The notes: a model not told the origin generated them from the sequence alone. 64,000 bases of DNA from Blastobasis lacticolella (GCA_905147135.1 LR990050.1:14754001-14818000), one strand, 5' to 3'. Numbered from the stretch's first letter, positions 33,301 to 41,994 are shown. Program-made: numbers and translations.

Positions 33301-34768
33301 CTCCAGTGAAATTACTCTCAGACTCCGTGTATACGGCGACCGTGCTAGTTTTATTAATCCTAGTAGTCTCAACGACATGAAGCTTTAATATTTGGTCCTG
33401 GTTATTAAGTGCGTCGTCCTTAGGTGTCTTATAAAAAGTAAGTCTTTGACTATCTTTCAAGACTGTGACGCCGGGCATCTCAGTAAAGTTTTGTCCAATT
33501 AACATAGCAGTTTGCATGTGCACATCGTCTACCACCAAAGCTTCTATTGTAGATTCTATATCATCTAACCCAATCGAAACTTGGACTTTGTACAGAGGAG
33601 CGACGGATGAGTGACCGAACCCTTTTATTATGGGAATTTCGAAAAAGTTTTTCGCTAAATTCAAGGATTCTGCCTCCGATTTACGGAGCAATGTACACTC
33701 ACTACCGAAATCTATGTACGCCTGCATGGAATGATCATTTGCTGTAGCGGTTTTAAAAAATTTATCGTTTGCTTTATTCTCAGTGTCTATTTTAAGTGTT
33801 TTTTTCTCTAGATTGTTCCGTGCAGACGAACTAGATTTAGAACGGTCGTAAGGCTCGAGTTTGCATTGATTATTATTGTGCCCTATTCTACGACATACTA
33901 CGCATCTTACAATGGGCTTATCACACTTATAAAAAGGATGACCCCTAGTATTACAATTATAACATAACGGCGAATCGATCGAACGAGTGTTAGGCGTGGT
34001 GCTACTGATATTGTTATTTTTCTGAACGATACGCTCCCGACCTTTAGTATAATTTACCGGTTGTTGTTTTTGCGAGCATAGAAAAGTGAGCAAGTCTTCG
34101 GGTTCCGAACAGTTTAGTGCCTGTGCCCCATTTCTAATTGATCTATCATAAATCCCGTATACAATACAGTCAACAGCTTTCTTCCCCTTAATATCACATC
34201 TGTTTAACAAACACAACTTATCAAAAAAATATTCGCGTAGGGACTCATCGTGTCTAGATATTCGATTTAACATTTCTTCTAACAAACGCCCGTAGTTATC
34301 CTCGCTGGGGAACGCTTTTTGTAGCTTTGTCTGCCATTCATCCCAGGTATAATTGACAGTTGGCAAGGCCTCAAACCATCTTTTAGCTAGCCCATTTAAT
34401 TTTTGTAGTGAAAAATGTACGACTTGTTTTTCGTCCCATCCATATATAACGGCACATTCGTTAACTTTACGCAGCCAACTTGTGATGGTTTGAGTTCTGT
34501 TGGCCGGGTCAAATTCAGGGACCACGTTGTGTAGATTATTATTATTTAATGATGGCTTACTTGCTTCTCCTTTCCATTTACTTAGTAGCTTGAAGACGTC
34601 ATCAGCAGAAATACGTTTCGATGTCTTACGGGTCTTCCGTGGTGTTTCCTCGTCATTAGAAGACAGCGAAGTACTTTCTCTCCTTCTCCTGCGTTTAGAT
34701 TTCTTATGTGGCCGCCGGCGATGCGGGGGCGTACCTGGCGGTGTGCCGCACTCCTTATCTGACGTCAT
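30305..34768 (-). CDS. Gag-Pol polyprotein
   Basis: A single frame of 1487 codons from ATG at 34768. The frame stays open 15 codons further to a GTG at 34813, which is not a usual start. Order (residues from the ATG): a basic arginine/lysine-rich N-terminus (about 20-55); a retrotransposon Gag domain; two CCHC zinc knuckles at 269-282 ('CYNCNTRGHPFYKC') and 289-302 ('CVVCRRIGHNNNQC'); an aspartic protease with 'DFGS' at 353 in place of the common D-T/S-G; and RT with the 'YLDD' box at 772-775. RNase H follows with 'HTDASS' (Asp 921). The integrase has an HHCC zinc domain, catalytic Asp 1194 and Asp 1253, and Glu 1289, an exact DD35E spacing. A basic C-terminal tail closes it. Gag and pol are fused without a frameshift. 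All catalytic residues I can check are present, so it may be functional. Confidence 0.93.
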   Translation of the reverse strand: MTSDKECGTPPGTPPHRRRPHKKSKRRRRRESTSLSSNDEETPRKTRKTSKRISADDVFKLLSKWKGEASKPSLNNNNLHNVVPEFDPANRTQTITSWLRKVNECAVIYGWDEKQVVHFSLQKLNGLAKRWFEALPTVNYTWDEWQTKLQKAFPSEDNYGRLLEEMLNRISRHDESLREYFFDKLCLLNRCDIKGKKAVDCIVYGIYDRSIRNGAQALNCSEPEDLLTFLCSQKQQPVNYTKGRERIVQKNNNISSTTPNTRSIDSPLCYNCNTRGHPFYKCDKPIVRCVVCRRIGHNNNQCKLEPYDRSKSSSSARNNLEKKTLKIDTENKANDKFFKTATANDHSMQAYIDFGSECTLLRKSEAESLNLAKNFFEIPIIKGFGHSSVAPLYKVQVSIGLDDIESTIEALVVDDVHMQTAMLIGQNFTEMPGVTVLKDSQRLTFYKTPKDDALNNQDQILKLHVVETTRINKTSTVAVYTESESNFTGDVFTEGYSSAEPGKEYSLFQGAYHLSHGEGKVVVSNLGQCPLTLEKGTVIARVVPFVEHKPYQVHRIQVDAAHLEPLNRSDIKTGPDLSADQVDILHCLLQDYRDCFATNLEEIGCATGVEMKIDLLDNKPVIYRPYRLSHAEKEVVRETIDELLRNDIIQESTSDYASPIIMVRKKTGEPRLCVDFRALNNKTVKDRFPLPLIEDQITNLSGNIYFTTLDLASGYYQVPMAKESQHLTGFVTPDGHYEFKRMPFGLANAPAVFQRVINKILGNRRFEYALAYLDDVLIPSKDVNEMFRRLEEVLKLFRQHGLTLKLSKCRFFDSTVNYLGYDISSRGVQPGEIKIMAVKEFPKPSNVHEIRQFLGLTGYFRKFIKSYGEIARPLNDLLKKDSVWRWSEIEEQVFCDLKAKLIERPVLALYDPSLETELHTDASSLGVGGILMQWQKDIRVLKPVAYFSRQTTPEERYLHSYELETLAVVCSLKKFRVYLLGLHFKVFTDCAALRTTLTKRDLIPRIARWWLQISEYTFDIEYRPGTQMSHVDALSRNTKLSAESDDNPSVSIYTLEQENWLLSLQLADPDICRIHKILKPEDDQECTDIRKNYIVKNHTVYRKVDSRLCLVVPRSARWQICRANHDDIGHLGFTKTLERIQHSYWFPKLRRFIKKYVAACLECAYNKDTVAKRKAGHLHPIEKISIPFHTIHMDHLGPFVRSKDSNSYILTVVEAFTKYVFVRAVKDLKTKTTIKALERIFYDFGVPARIVSDRGTSFTSTAFRTFCDSLGIKHVLTAVACPRANGQAERFNQTILNALAAQNFNGHERDWDKRLGNIQWGINNTVNASTHKTATEALFGLKLRDGLLNKLNITNSTDANPDLQEIREEVSANISKGQIKQKERHDANHVEAPLYRVGDLVKILRNNFENNKQSTKLLSKFVGPYRITESLGNDRYKITDVPGFGRKGKPYTTVIAFDRIRPWINVKALEVHDTDVSSSSDSNIESE

Positions 34769-34982
34769 CTCTTGTAGACGCTGAAAGAAGTTATCATAGT
34801 CGCCATAAACCACTCGAAAACATTCATTTGTTAAAATGAGGGCAGTCCTACCAAACAGTAACCGAAGCCCGTATTCACAATATTATATAAAAGGATTGCT
34901 GCTTTAAAATTAAATGTTATGTTTTATTGAATTCAAGAATCGACTGGTAAGTATAAATATAGACGTCATAACATTCTTTAAT

Positions 34983-35324
34983 CAATCCGACGAATGTGTG
35001 CGCCACTCAGTATAAACTGGATGGCATCGTCACACGTATCGCCCCGTAATCACTCCGACGAACGCGTGAGCCACTCAGTAAAACTGGATGTCATCGGCAC
35101 ACACGTATCGCCCCCTATTCAATCCGACGAACGCGTGAGCCACTCAGTAAAACTGGATGTCATCGGCACACACGTATCGCCCCCTATTCAATCCGACGAA
35201 CGCGTGGGCCACTCAGTAGAACTGGATGTCATCGGCACACACGTATCGCCCCCTAATCAATCCGACGAACGTGTGCGCCACTCAGTAAAACTGGATGTCA
35301 TCGGCACATACGTATCGCCCCCTA
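34983..35324. repeat. Five tandem units of 68-69 bp in the leader
   Basis: Units start at 34983, 35051, 35120, 35189 and 35258. Each runs from 'caatccgacgaacgcgtg' through 'cactcagtaaaactggatg' to 'cacgtatcgcccccta'. The inner three are nearly identical and the outermost unit is the most diverged. A 69-bp period is 23 codons, so one + strand frame (34994-35338) is open through all units; it is antisense to gag-pol. Confidence 0.9.
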
Positions 35325-35375
35325 GACCATATTTGTAAATTAGACGACGACAGTTAATAAAAATATATTTATTTA

Positions 35376-35377
<2 letters not shown>

Positions 35378-35422
<45 letters not shown>
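35378..35422. repeat. T45 homopolymer
   Basis: Forty-five uninterrupted T on the + strand, i.e. an A tract in element sense, between the 69-bp array and the ~160-bp array. Length may vary or be misassembled. Confidence 0.85.
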
Positions 35423-35425
<3 letters not shown>

Positions 35426-35802
35426 GACCAATTATTAAATGCTGTCATAATATGATCGTAAATAATCGTTAAAATTCGGTAAACACACCTGTCATCAACA
35501 AGTGTTATCTTTCAATTTTGGCGACGTCTCGCCTTAGGTTTGTATTCCCAATAGTAGAAACAAGAATAGGTACAATAAATTAAGTAGGAACGCATGTGCA
35601 TCGTACTTTTAAATAAAATATAGTAAACTTTACGGCCACCGCACGCAGGTAACACCAGGAATAAAAAAAAATGTAGGTAGGTGTTACAGTAATTGAACTC
35701 TTGCTGTCGTGTGTGGGTGTTTTTCTGATCGTACGACGACGGCACTGCTAGGGAGTTGCCCCAGCCTAGTGCCGATACTCGTATGTCGTAAAATACCACG
35801 AG

Positions 35803-36260
35803 TTACCGGAGTGTAGCCCCGGTCAAACACGTAGCATTTTTTTATTATTTATATTAGTATCGCAACAAATAAACACTGTCGGAGGGTAGCCCCGGCCAAG
35901 GGTTTAAGGTGCGTACCAATACCCTAATCGAGTAAAAATGTATGTCGTGTAGTGAAATGCAAAGTATTACCGGAGTGTAGCCCCGATCAAACACTTTAGC
36001 ATTTTTATAAAATTTGTATTAAGTCGCAACAAATAAACACTGTCGGAGGGTAGCCCCGACCAAATGTTTAATGTTCGTACCAATACCCTAATCAAGTAAA
36101 TTTTGTGTAGTGAAATGCAAAGTATTACCGGAGTGTAGCCCCGATCAAACACTTTAGCATTTTTATAAAATTTGTATTAAGTCGCAACAAATAAACACTG
36201 TCGGAGGGTAGCCCCGACCAAGTGTTTAATGTGCGTATCAATACCCTAGTCGCGAAAAAG
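35803..36260. repeat. Three tandem units of ~160 bp in the leader
   Basis: Units begin at 35803, 35967 and 36125 (periods 164 and 158). Each holds two related boxes: CGGAGTGTAGCCCCG then, about 70 bp on, CGGAGGGTAGCCCCG, giving six copies in total. Both boxes are followed by similar 'atcaaacact' or 'accaagtgttt' words, so the unit itself may come from an older duplication. Confidence 0.88.
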
Positions 36261-36443
36261 TGTATGAATACCCGTTCGAATACGGTCAAAGTTATACACT
36301 ACGTGCAATGTATCCAAATGTTTAAATTTGAGTTTTATGCAAAATAAAGTAAAAATAATGTAGCCATTCTGTTTCAACTTTTGTGGGCGAATAAAATAGT
36401 GATAAATTAAAATTGTACATACCGGTGTATCCCGCTTCTGAAG

Positions 36444-36717
36444 TGTAAAAGAAACCACTTCGTCCAGGAAATACTTAATATTTTAATTTCAATGTAAATT
36501 TAGGTTGACACAAACAATAGGTACAAATAGGTAGACTTTCACTTAAGGAACCGTCTTCTCCAGCAGCTCGAACAAGAATGCATACATAACTTAGGCAATT
36601 CAGCCTACGAGGCCTGCGGCCCTCTCCCCACCAGTGGGAGGGGTTCGCGCGAAACGTTATCGATGTTGCCAGTGTAAACTATTTGATTTGTGCACATTAT
36701 AATTATAAATCATGACA
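36444..36717 (-). repeat. 5' LTR (274 bp)
   Basis: Upstream LTR in element sense, carrying the promoter. Identical to 29544-29817. On the minus strand it starts TGTCATGA and ends CTTTTACA. Confidence 0.92.
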
Positions 36718-36721
36718 CTTG
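36718..36721. repeat. Target-site duplication, right (CTTG)
   Basis: Second copy of the four bases that precede the left LTR. Confidence 0.7.
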
Positions 36722-36859
36722 AAGGACTAAAACTTATTGAAAAATAAAAATAATACCTACTTAATGAATTTATGTTTATCAAACATTCAAGATATTATTC
36801 AACCAATAAACAAAAGTCACATACTTAATTATATTATAAACTACACGTTCGCGTGTTGT

Positions 36860-37040
36860 CCTACACTCTTGCCCTTCCTCTGGAAGCATTCTATCTACTG
36901 TTGAAAATCGCATTAAAATCGGTTGCTAGATAACATACCTTGGTGCAAACATACAGAGGGACAGACGGCAGGAAACGACTTTGTTTTGACTATGTAATGT
37001 AGACCCGGCTCTGCTTCGCACGGGTAACCTTCACAAATTA
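36860..37040 (-). repeat. Old interspersed repeat relic
   Basis: 'gaaaatcgcattaaaatcgg', 'agacggcaggaaacgac' and the ending 'gacccggctctgcttcgcac' reversed are the standard blocks of a widespread insect LINE or Helitron relic. A second partial stretch ('gaaaaccgcataaaaatccg') lies at 37080-37100. Confidence 0.4.
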
Positions 37041-38486
37041 TACACCTAAACCTTCCTCATTAATCAGTCTGTCTATTGGTGAAAACCGCATAAAAATCCG
37101 TTACGTATTAAACAAATCAATACAGAAGAACAATGTCATATTTTAACTTTTTAATTGTTTGGTTATAGTAGATAATTGCAGTCTCAATCTCGGCTGTAAG
37201 GAGTGGTAGGTATACTTATCTAACTCGGTATATTTTTATATGTCAGAAGCGCCTACAATAACTACACGAGCAAAATTAACAAGGTACAAAACATCGTGGG
37301 AAATCTGTTGCTTGTCTACGTATTGCGTGTCTATTTGTGAGTACTTCGGACTTTCTCTGGACTGATTATTGTAAAAAAATAAGTTTTTAACGATTCAAAT
37401 CGTTGGATAAAGCCTATTTTGCTGACTTTTCAACGCTACTTTCGTTGTGGTGAGACTTCGGACCTATAAATTGTTTCACATATTATTCAGTCATAAAACG
37501 TTAACTTCACATAATCAAACAAAGTCTCGGAAGCGAGATATACGAATTTCTATTTTTAATAAAAGTCTGTAAAAGTAACATTATATCAGTCTATAAAAAT
37601 ACTCTCTACTCCAAAAAAAATGTTGTACAACTACGGCACCGGTGTTTCATTCTAATCCACACCTGAACCTACAATCGATAAAAGGGGGCCAGAGACCGCT
37701 TAAATTATCGTGTGTGTATCGCAAACATTTAGGTGTGAATTTCCGCGGGAGTCGCGTGGAAACATGTTATAAAACTCTTGGGGATCCTCACATAAAGGCC
37801 GCCGACAAAAGGGCCCCGCGCCTTAATTAAATACGGCTCCCGAACGTTTCAGCGGCCATTTTAATGTTATTAAATTGTTCGACGGCCACTTAACCTGCTA
37901 TTTTACGATCTACTCGAATGCCAGAGAGGTTTAATTTACCTGAGTACGCAATCAAAACGTGTAAATTCAATGTACAACCACGAAATTTTAATCTAACCAT
38001 CGCACGAATTATTAGATATTATGTTTACATTAGCGATCAAATTTTAATACGATGAGCCAAATTTGATTCGATGCGGGAATTTATTGCTCCACGCGATTAT
38101 AACGCATGTTCGATTAAGGGTACTAATAGAATTCAGAATATAAATAGGTTATGATCCTAGAAAATTTGGTTATCAAACTAGAACAAAGGATTCAGGGTTA
38201 CAAAATCAAATCGCATTCTGATGGTTTAAAAGTACGATTTAGGTACGTCTGGTTTTTTAGTGTTTCATAAAGTAATTTAGGCATATAACTCGACTACTTC
38301 TGCAAATTTTAATAACTTGCCGAACTTGCTGCGAGTTCCAAGTGTGGTGGTTTTGACCTTGCAGCAAGCACTTGCGTCTTTAATTTGATTAATTTGTAAA
38401 ATCAGAAGTTTTTATTGTACGAGTCACATCTTGAATAAGTATCTTCGACTACTTCTTCTTCTGTCTCAATGGCGCTCAAAACTCAA
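37041..38486. other. Intergenic, no gene recognised
   Basis: AT-rich except for a patch near 37640-37860. No domain or splice-bounded exon could be supported. Confidence 0.35.
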
Positions 38487-38900
38487 AAAATCAAAAGTCA
38501 AAATTTCTTTATTGACTAGGTAATTACATATCTCTTTCAATCGTCAAAATCGATAAGATATGCCAGCCAGGGTCTGCTCTTCTACTCCTTCCTCTACTAC
38601 CAGAATCCTCCATAAAAATGTGTAATGGTTGTGGCTTTTTATGTACTGCGACTGCCATCTGATTCGCACAACTCGTTAGGGAAATGTCGATTCGCCAGAG
38701 CCTCGTTCTGCAAGGGGACAGAGTCATAATCCCTTCATGAATTAGTGTGTTCAACATGAGCAAGAAAAAAAAAAGGTATACTCCTGTGAAGAAATAGTAA
38801 AACTCATCTCTCCATACGAAATTAAGGCCCAATTGTGGTAAAAAGAAGCAAAGATAAAAAATTAAAAAACATAATCCACACCCACACCTCACGTCTTTTT
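38487..38900 (-). repeat. Possible LINE 3' fragment
   Basis: It begins with 'aatcaaaagtcaaaatttc' plus 'tttattgac', resembling the reversed poly(A)-signal end of jockey-type LINEs. The minus frame at 38524-38892 has hydrophobic runs but no RT motif. Weak call. Confidence 0.3.
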
Positions 38901-39054
38901 CGTTATTTGTACAACAAGCACCGTGTCAAGCAATCTGTGTGCAATTTCTGTTGAAACGGTCTTGCAGGAAATTAATTTCTACACATTTCTAATAGAAACA
39001 GATGTATAAAAACTAAAAACTCCGTCTGCTATTAATAAACTAAAAAGTTAGAAA

Positions 39055-39118
39055 CAAGCTGCTTACCATCAGGCAGGCCGTAAGCTTGTTTGCTACCTTA
39101 GTGGTATAAAAAAAAAGC
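39055..39118 (-). repeat. Repeat D' fragment
   Basis: Reversed match to 19183-19220 joined to 19574-19590: 'gctgcttaccatcaggcagg', 'cgtaagcttgtttgc', 'taccttagtggtat'. It gives the unsplit order that proves the LINE at 19221 interrupted this repeat. Confidence 0.6.
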
Positions 39119-39293
39119 TGAATGGTGTAAATAAATAGGTGTATAAATATTCTCGGCTTTTGAAAAGCGGAGTGACGCGTAACGTAACATAATTTAAGTG
39201 ATACAAAAATGGATCTTATTCTATGAGCAATACATTCCACTTTTATTTGTTTTCATGCTTTGTGCTTCCTAATTTAGGCTACTGAATTTAGTA

Positions 39294-39403
39294 AAATGTA
39301 ATAAGCGCATTACTTAGACAAGTAAGTATACTTTGTGAATAGCTGGTCAAATGTAATAAGCGCATTACTTAGACGAGTAAGTATTCTTTGTGAATACCTT
39401 GTA
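39294..39403 (+). repeat. Two tandem 55-bp units
   Basis: Units at 39294 and 39349, each from 'aaatgtaataagcgcattac' through 'ttagacaagtaagtat' to 'ctttgtgaata'. A third copy occurs alone at 41542-41596, next to a family A repeat. The core 'gtaataagcgcattac' is an imperfect palindrome. Confidence 0.8.
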
Positions 39404-39499
39404 CGACACCCTTGATTGAAACGGGCTACTGCCTACTAATATGTCTAACTAACCCTTACATTCAAATTATCTAAACTTTGACTGCAAGCTAAGAAAGGT

Positions 39500-39750
39500 G
39501 GTATGGCGGCATGTTAAAATTTTAACCAGCCTACTGGGGAAAGTACCAAAGTAAGTCTACCTTACAGAATACCGCAGCCAATCAAAACAACTTTAAAGTA
39601 AGTATTGTGTTCCCGCCAGTAAGTAAAGTCTCCAGTGCAATTGGGAATCGTGACTTTGCCCTGGTGTTTTAGAAGTGGGCAACGCATAACGGCTTTGCTA
39701 ATGTCCATAGGCAGCTGTGACCACTTTCTATCAAGTAGATTTTCTACCGA
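39500..39750 (+). repeat. Repeat family D, diverged copy
   Basis: It retains 'ctactggggaaagtacc', 'cttacagaataccgcagcc', 'tgttcccgccagtaagtaa' and 'ggcaacgcataacgg', with internal deletions relative to 27370-27693. Confidence 0.55.
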
Positions 39751-40340
39751 TTAACTTAAAAAGCGAACAACAGTCAAACCTTCGAGCTTATGCTCTTATA
39801 AATACGATTTTAAACCATTTTTTTAGACACAAGGGTTACAGCAACTGTTCTATTTAATACTAGCCATGAACTATTTAATAAAGCATTAGTTATTTAACAC
39901 ACTTATCTACTAATCTCGCTCCCAAAGCACACGAGGGAAGGTAGAGACCGACACAAGTTTCGACCTGGAGACGCTTTATCATTCGTACATATTTTCATGC
40001 ATTTACAATTGACTTGAATTCGTTACTTTTGCACGATAAATTGATAATTGAATTATCTATCACCAAACAAATGACATTAGGTATCAGATTTCATTAGACT
40101 TTCAAGTGGACCTTAACGTTGTTCGTCAAAATAGAAGAAAAACTAATTCAAGTGAAAAGAAACACTTGAGTTCGACTACCAAGGGTACGTTTACTATTGG
40201 TCTGTAAATGTCATAGGTGCTTGTATCTACGAATGTCTCTTTGAATTTTATTTCAGACGAACGATCCCAGACATCTAACTAAGACTCGAAACTGCTGCTG
40301 CATTAAAATACATTTTAAAGTACCTTAAGATATAACTGCC
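39751..40340. other. Intergenic, no gene recognised
   Basis: AT-rich; no repeat block or coding frame could be supported. Confidence 0.35.
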
Positions 40341-40347
40341 ATCAATT

Positions 40348-40626
40348 TTACGGCAGTGGCAGGTAAGGTACGTATATTTGCATAATATAACATGACGTAA
40401 TCATATATTTTACGATCAATGCGTCGTACGTACATATTTTATTTTGATGACTCCCCGAAGAGAGGGTGTGCTTGTCACGTGGTTGATTGTCTATCAGTTC
40501 GTTTATGATCACGGTGGATTCAGTTATAGTCGGTACCTCGGGCGGTGTAATATTACCCCTAGGTAATGTATGGGTATACAGAGCTTCCCTGTCTATGTAC
40601 CTATCTGCAGGGGGGCCTCTGGGCAT
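40348..40626 (-). CDS. Unrecognised ORF, 92 codons
   Basis: ATG at 40626 on the minus strand opens a frame outside any repeat. Its first ~60 residues look protein-like ('ALYTHTLPRGNITPPEVPTI', then 'STVIINELIDNQPRDK'), while the last ~30 look like translated AT-rich spacer. An AG acceptor-like 'cccccctgcag' lies just inside the start, so the true exon could begin there. No domain recognised. It may be an exon of an unseen gene, an old retroelement piece or chance. Confidence 0.22.
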   Translation of the reverse strand: MPRGPPADRYIDREALYTHTLPRGNITPPEVPTITESTVIINELIDNQPRDKHTLSSGSHQNKICTYDALIVKYMITSCYIMQIYVPYLPLP

Positions 40627-40904
40627 GGGGACTTAAATAGGAGGGTAGATTAATCTTCTAGCAGGAAGCAACTTTACTTTATCAACTTTCTAAAATGATA
40701 TAATTTTCAATCATTTAATTATTAAAAGAGATATTTCTTGTTTTTTTTTAGTTTTGTAATTAGCCACCCACTGATATGGGTACGGGAGCGTTGATATGAT
40801 GTTTTTCTTAAAAAAATGGCAAAATGATTTTGACTAAAGTATTGAGGTTCTGAATATTGAAGATACACCATAAAATTGGACATATCCTTGTGCTTTTAAT
40901 CCCT

Positions 40905-41230
40905 GACGAAAAAAGGGGGGGGGGGTGCTATAAGTTCGTGTGTATCTGTGGCTTTGTGTATCTGTATGTGGCATCGTAACTTCCAAAAAGATCGGAAAGC
41001 AACCTTCATAGCTTACATATTTCTTTTTTTTTTTTTTGCTCTGTGGTAGCTCCTGAACGGATGGACTGATTTGGATACGGTTTTCTCTAATTAAACGCCA
41101 GTTTAATCGAGATGGTTCTTAGCTTTGTTTCATTATTAAAATCGGAACCGATTTAAATTAAATTATAAACTACAGAACTGTTGTTTATAATTTATATTTA
41201 TAATATTTTAGTTTAAATTAACTTGTTCAG
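40905..41230. repeat. Homopolymer-rich relic repeat
   Basis: An A-run followed by a G-run near 40905-40925, then 'gtgtatctgtggctttgtg', 'cgtaacttccaaaaagatcg' and 'cctgaacggatggactgat'. These are common blocks of a decayed insect repeat of uncertain class. Confidence 0.35.
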
Positions 41231-41344
41231 AGGTTATCCGACTTTGTCCCGTCGGTTAGGTTATACTGAGATATACCTAATGTAAATATTAGCAAAAATA
41301 TACCCATTGAAGTCACGTAAGACATAAATTATTTTTGAACATAC

Positions 41345-41440
41345 ATACTCACACCCGTATCCCACAGGAGTAAGCTGAGACGATCGAGTGCCACAAGCTA
41401 CGATCCTGACATACCTCACCTCTTTTGCCTCTTTCACATT
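41345..41440 (+). repeat. Dispersed repeat family F
   Basis: Best-preserved F copy: 'cacccgtatcccacaggagt', 'gatcgagtgccacaagc', 'gatcctgacatacctc', 'cttttgcctctttcacattc'. Confidence 0.5.
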
Positions 41441-41522
41441 CATAAATCTTTAATCAGTTAATTAGATAGAAGAACCCAAACTACCTTAAAACATTTGTAT
41501 CTTTACATAGTATATTGGCCAT

Positions 41523-41596
41523 ACTTTGTGAATGGCTGGTCAAATGTAATAAGCGCATTACTTAGACAAGTAAGTATTCTTTGTGAATACCTTGTC
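41523..41596 (+). repeat. Solitary copy of the 55-bp unit
   Basis: Matches 39340-39403 nearly base for base, including the partial preceding unit 'actttgtgaatggctggtc'. It ends five bases before a family A element. Confidence 0.7.
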
Positions 41597-41600
41597 AGCC

Positions 41601-41930
41601 GTGTGGTGACCGGTAGAGTAGAATAGCACCAACCCCTTACACTCGTGGGTGGCGTACATCATCATCATCTTGACGTTATGTCCCGGTTGCACCCACGAGC
41701 GGCTCGCGAGGACCCGGGGTTTGCCCAACTCGTGGGTTTCATACAAGGCGACTAATGTTTTCGAGGTACAATATTTAGAGTCCGGAAAATGGGCAACAGC
41801 TTTTTCCATTGTTATATTCCTACTACTGCGATCTTTAACCCGTCTACAAAGTGTGGAGATTATGGCAATAACCTCCCCTTTTATGGGAGAGGTCCTAAGT
41901 CCTACAGTGGTCTGTTATGGGCTGTGAAAA
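41601..41930 (+). repeat. Family A repeat with a nested LINE tail
   Basis: The head 'ccgtgtggtgaccggtagag' and tail 'gttatgggctgtgaaaatga' are intact. The body is interrupted at 41656-41728 by a reversed RTE LINE 3' end. On either side the host words are duplicated ('actcgtgggtggcgtaca' before, 'actcgtgggtttcataca' after, 15 of 18 identical). Confidence 0.65.
41656..41728 (-). mobile_element. 73-bp RTE LINE 3' end inserted in repeat A
   Basis: Starts 'tcatcatcatcttgacgtta' (reversed GATGATGAT tail) and reads 'tgtcccggttgcacccacga'. It matches the post-stop tail of the 19221 copy ('caaccgagacataacgccaa' reversed). Extreme 5' truncation is common for LINEs. Confidence 0.55.
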
Positions 41931-41931
41931 T

Positions 41932-41993
41932 GATAAATAAATAAATAATAATAAATAAATAACAATAAAAAAATAATAATTAATAAATAATCG
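41932..41993. repeat. (AATA)n/(AAT)n low-complexity tract
   Basis: About 60 bp of interrupted AAATA and AAT units between a family A repeat and a family C SINE; probably the tail of one of them. Confidence 0.6.
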
Positions 41994-41994
41994 T

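Larger units (their letters stand above)
34769..36443 (-). other. Leader of the LTR element
   Basis: About 1.6 kb between the 5' LTR and the gag ATG, long for such an element. It is built largely of tandem structures listed separately: a ~160-bp triplicate, a T45 tract (A45 in the sense strand) and five ~69-bp units. No long sense-strand frame is present. Confidence 0.85.
29544..36717 (-). mobile_element. Complete Ty3/gypsy LTR retrotransposon
   Basis: It is 7174 bp long and reads on the minus strand. The boundaries are two LTRs with TG...CA ends and a 4-bp duplication CTTG. Between them are a 1.6-kb leader, one gag-pol frame and about 490 bp of 3' untranslated sequence. Pol order is protease, RT, RNase H, integrase, which places it in Ty3/gypsy (Metaviridae) rather than copia. 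There is no envelope-like frame. Identical LTRs and an unbroken frame indicate a recent insertion. The base after the 5' LTR does not start a standard TGG primer-binding site; the sequence there is 'cttcagaagcgggat'. No strong polypurine tract abuts the 3' LTR. Lineage (for example mag-like) is a guess from the single-ORF layout. Confidence 0.95.

Noticed and set aside
34769..34813. Gag start at GTG 34813
   Set aside because: GTG is not a usual eukaryotic start; the first ATG in frame is at 34768.
34994..35338. 114-codon + frame as a separate gene inside the LTR element
   Set aside because: It is a translation of the 69-bp tandem array, antisense to gag-pol, with no independent signals; kept only as a finding about the repeat.
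38524..38892. 122-codon minus frame with membrane-like segments
   Set aside because: Hydrophobic stretches arise from A-runs on the + strand; there is no motif and a LINE-like end abuts it.
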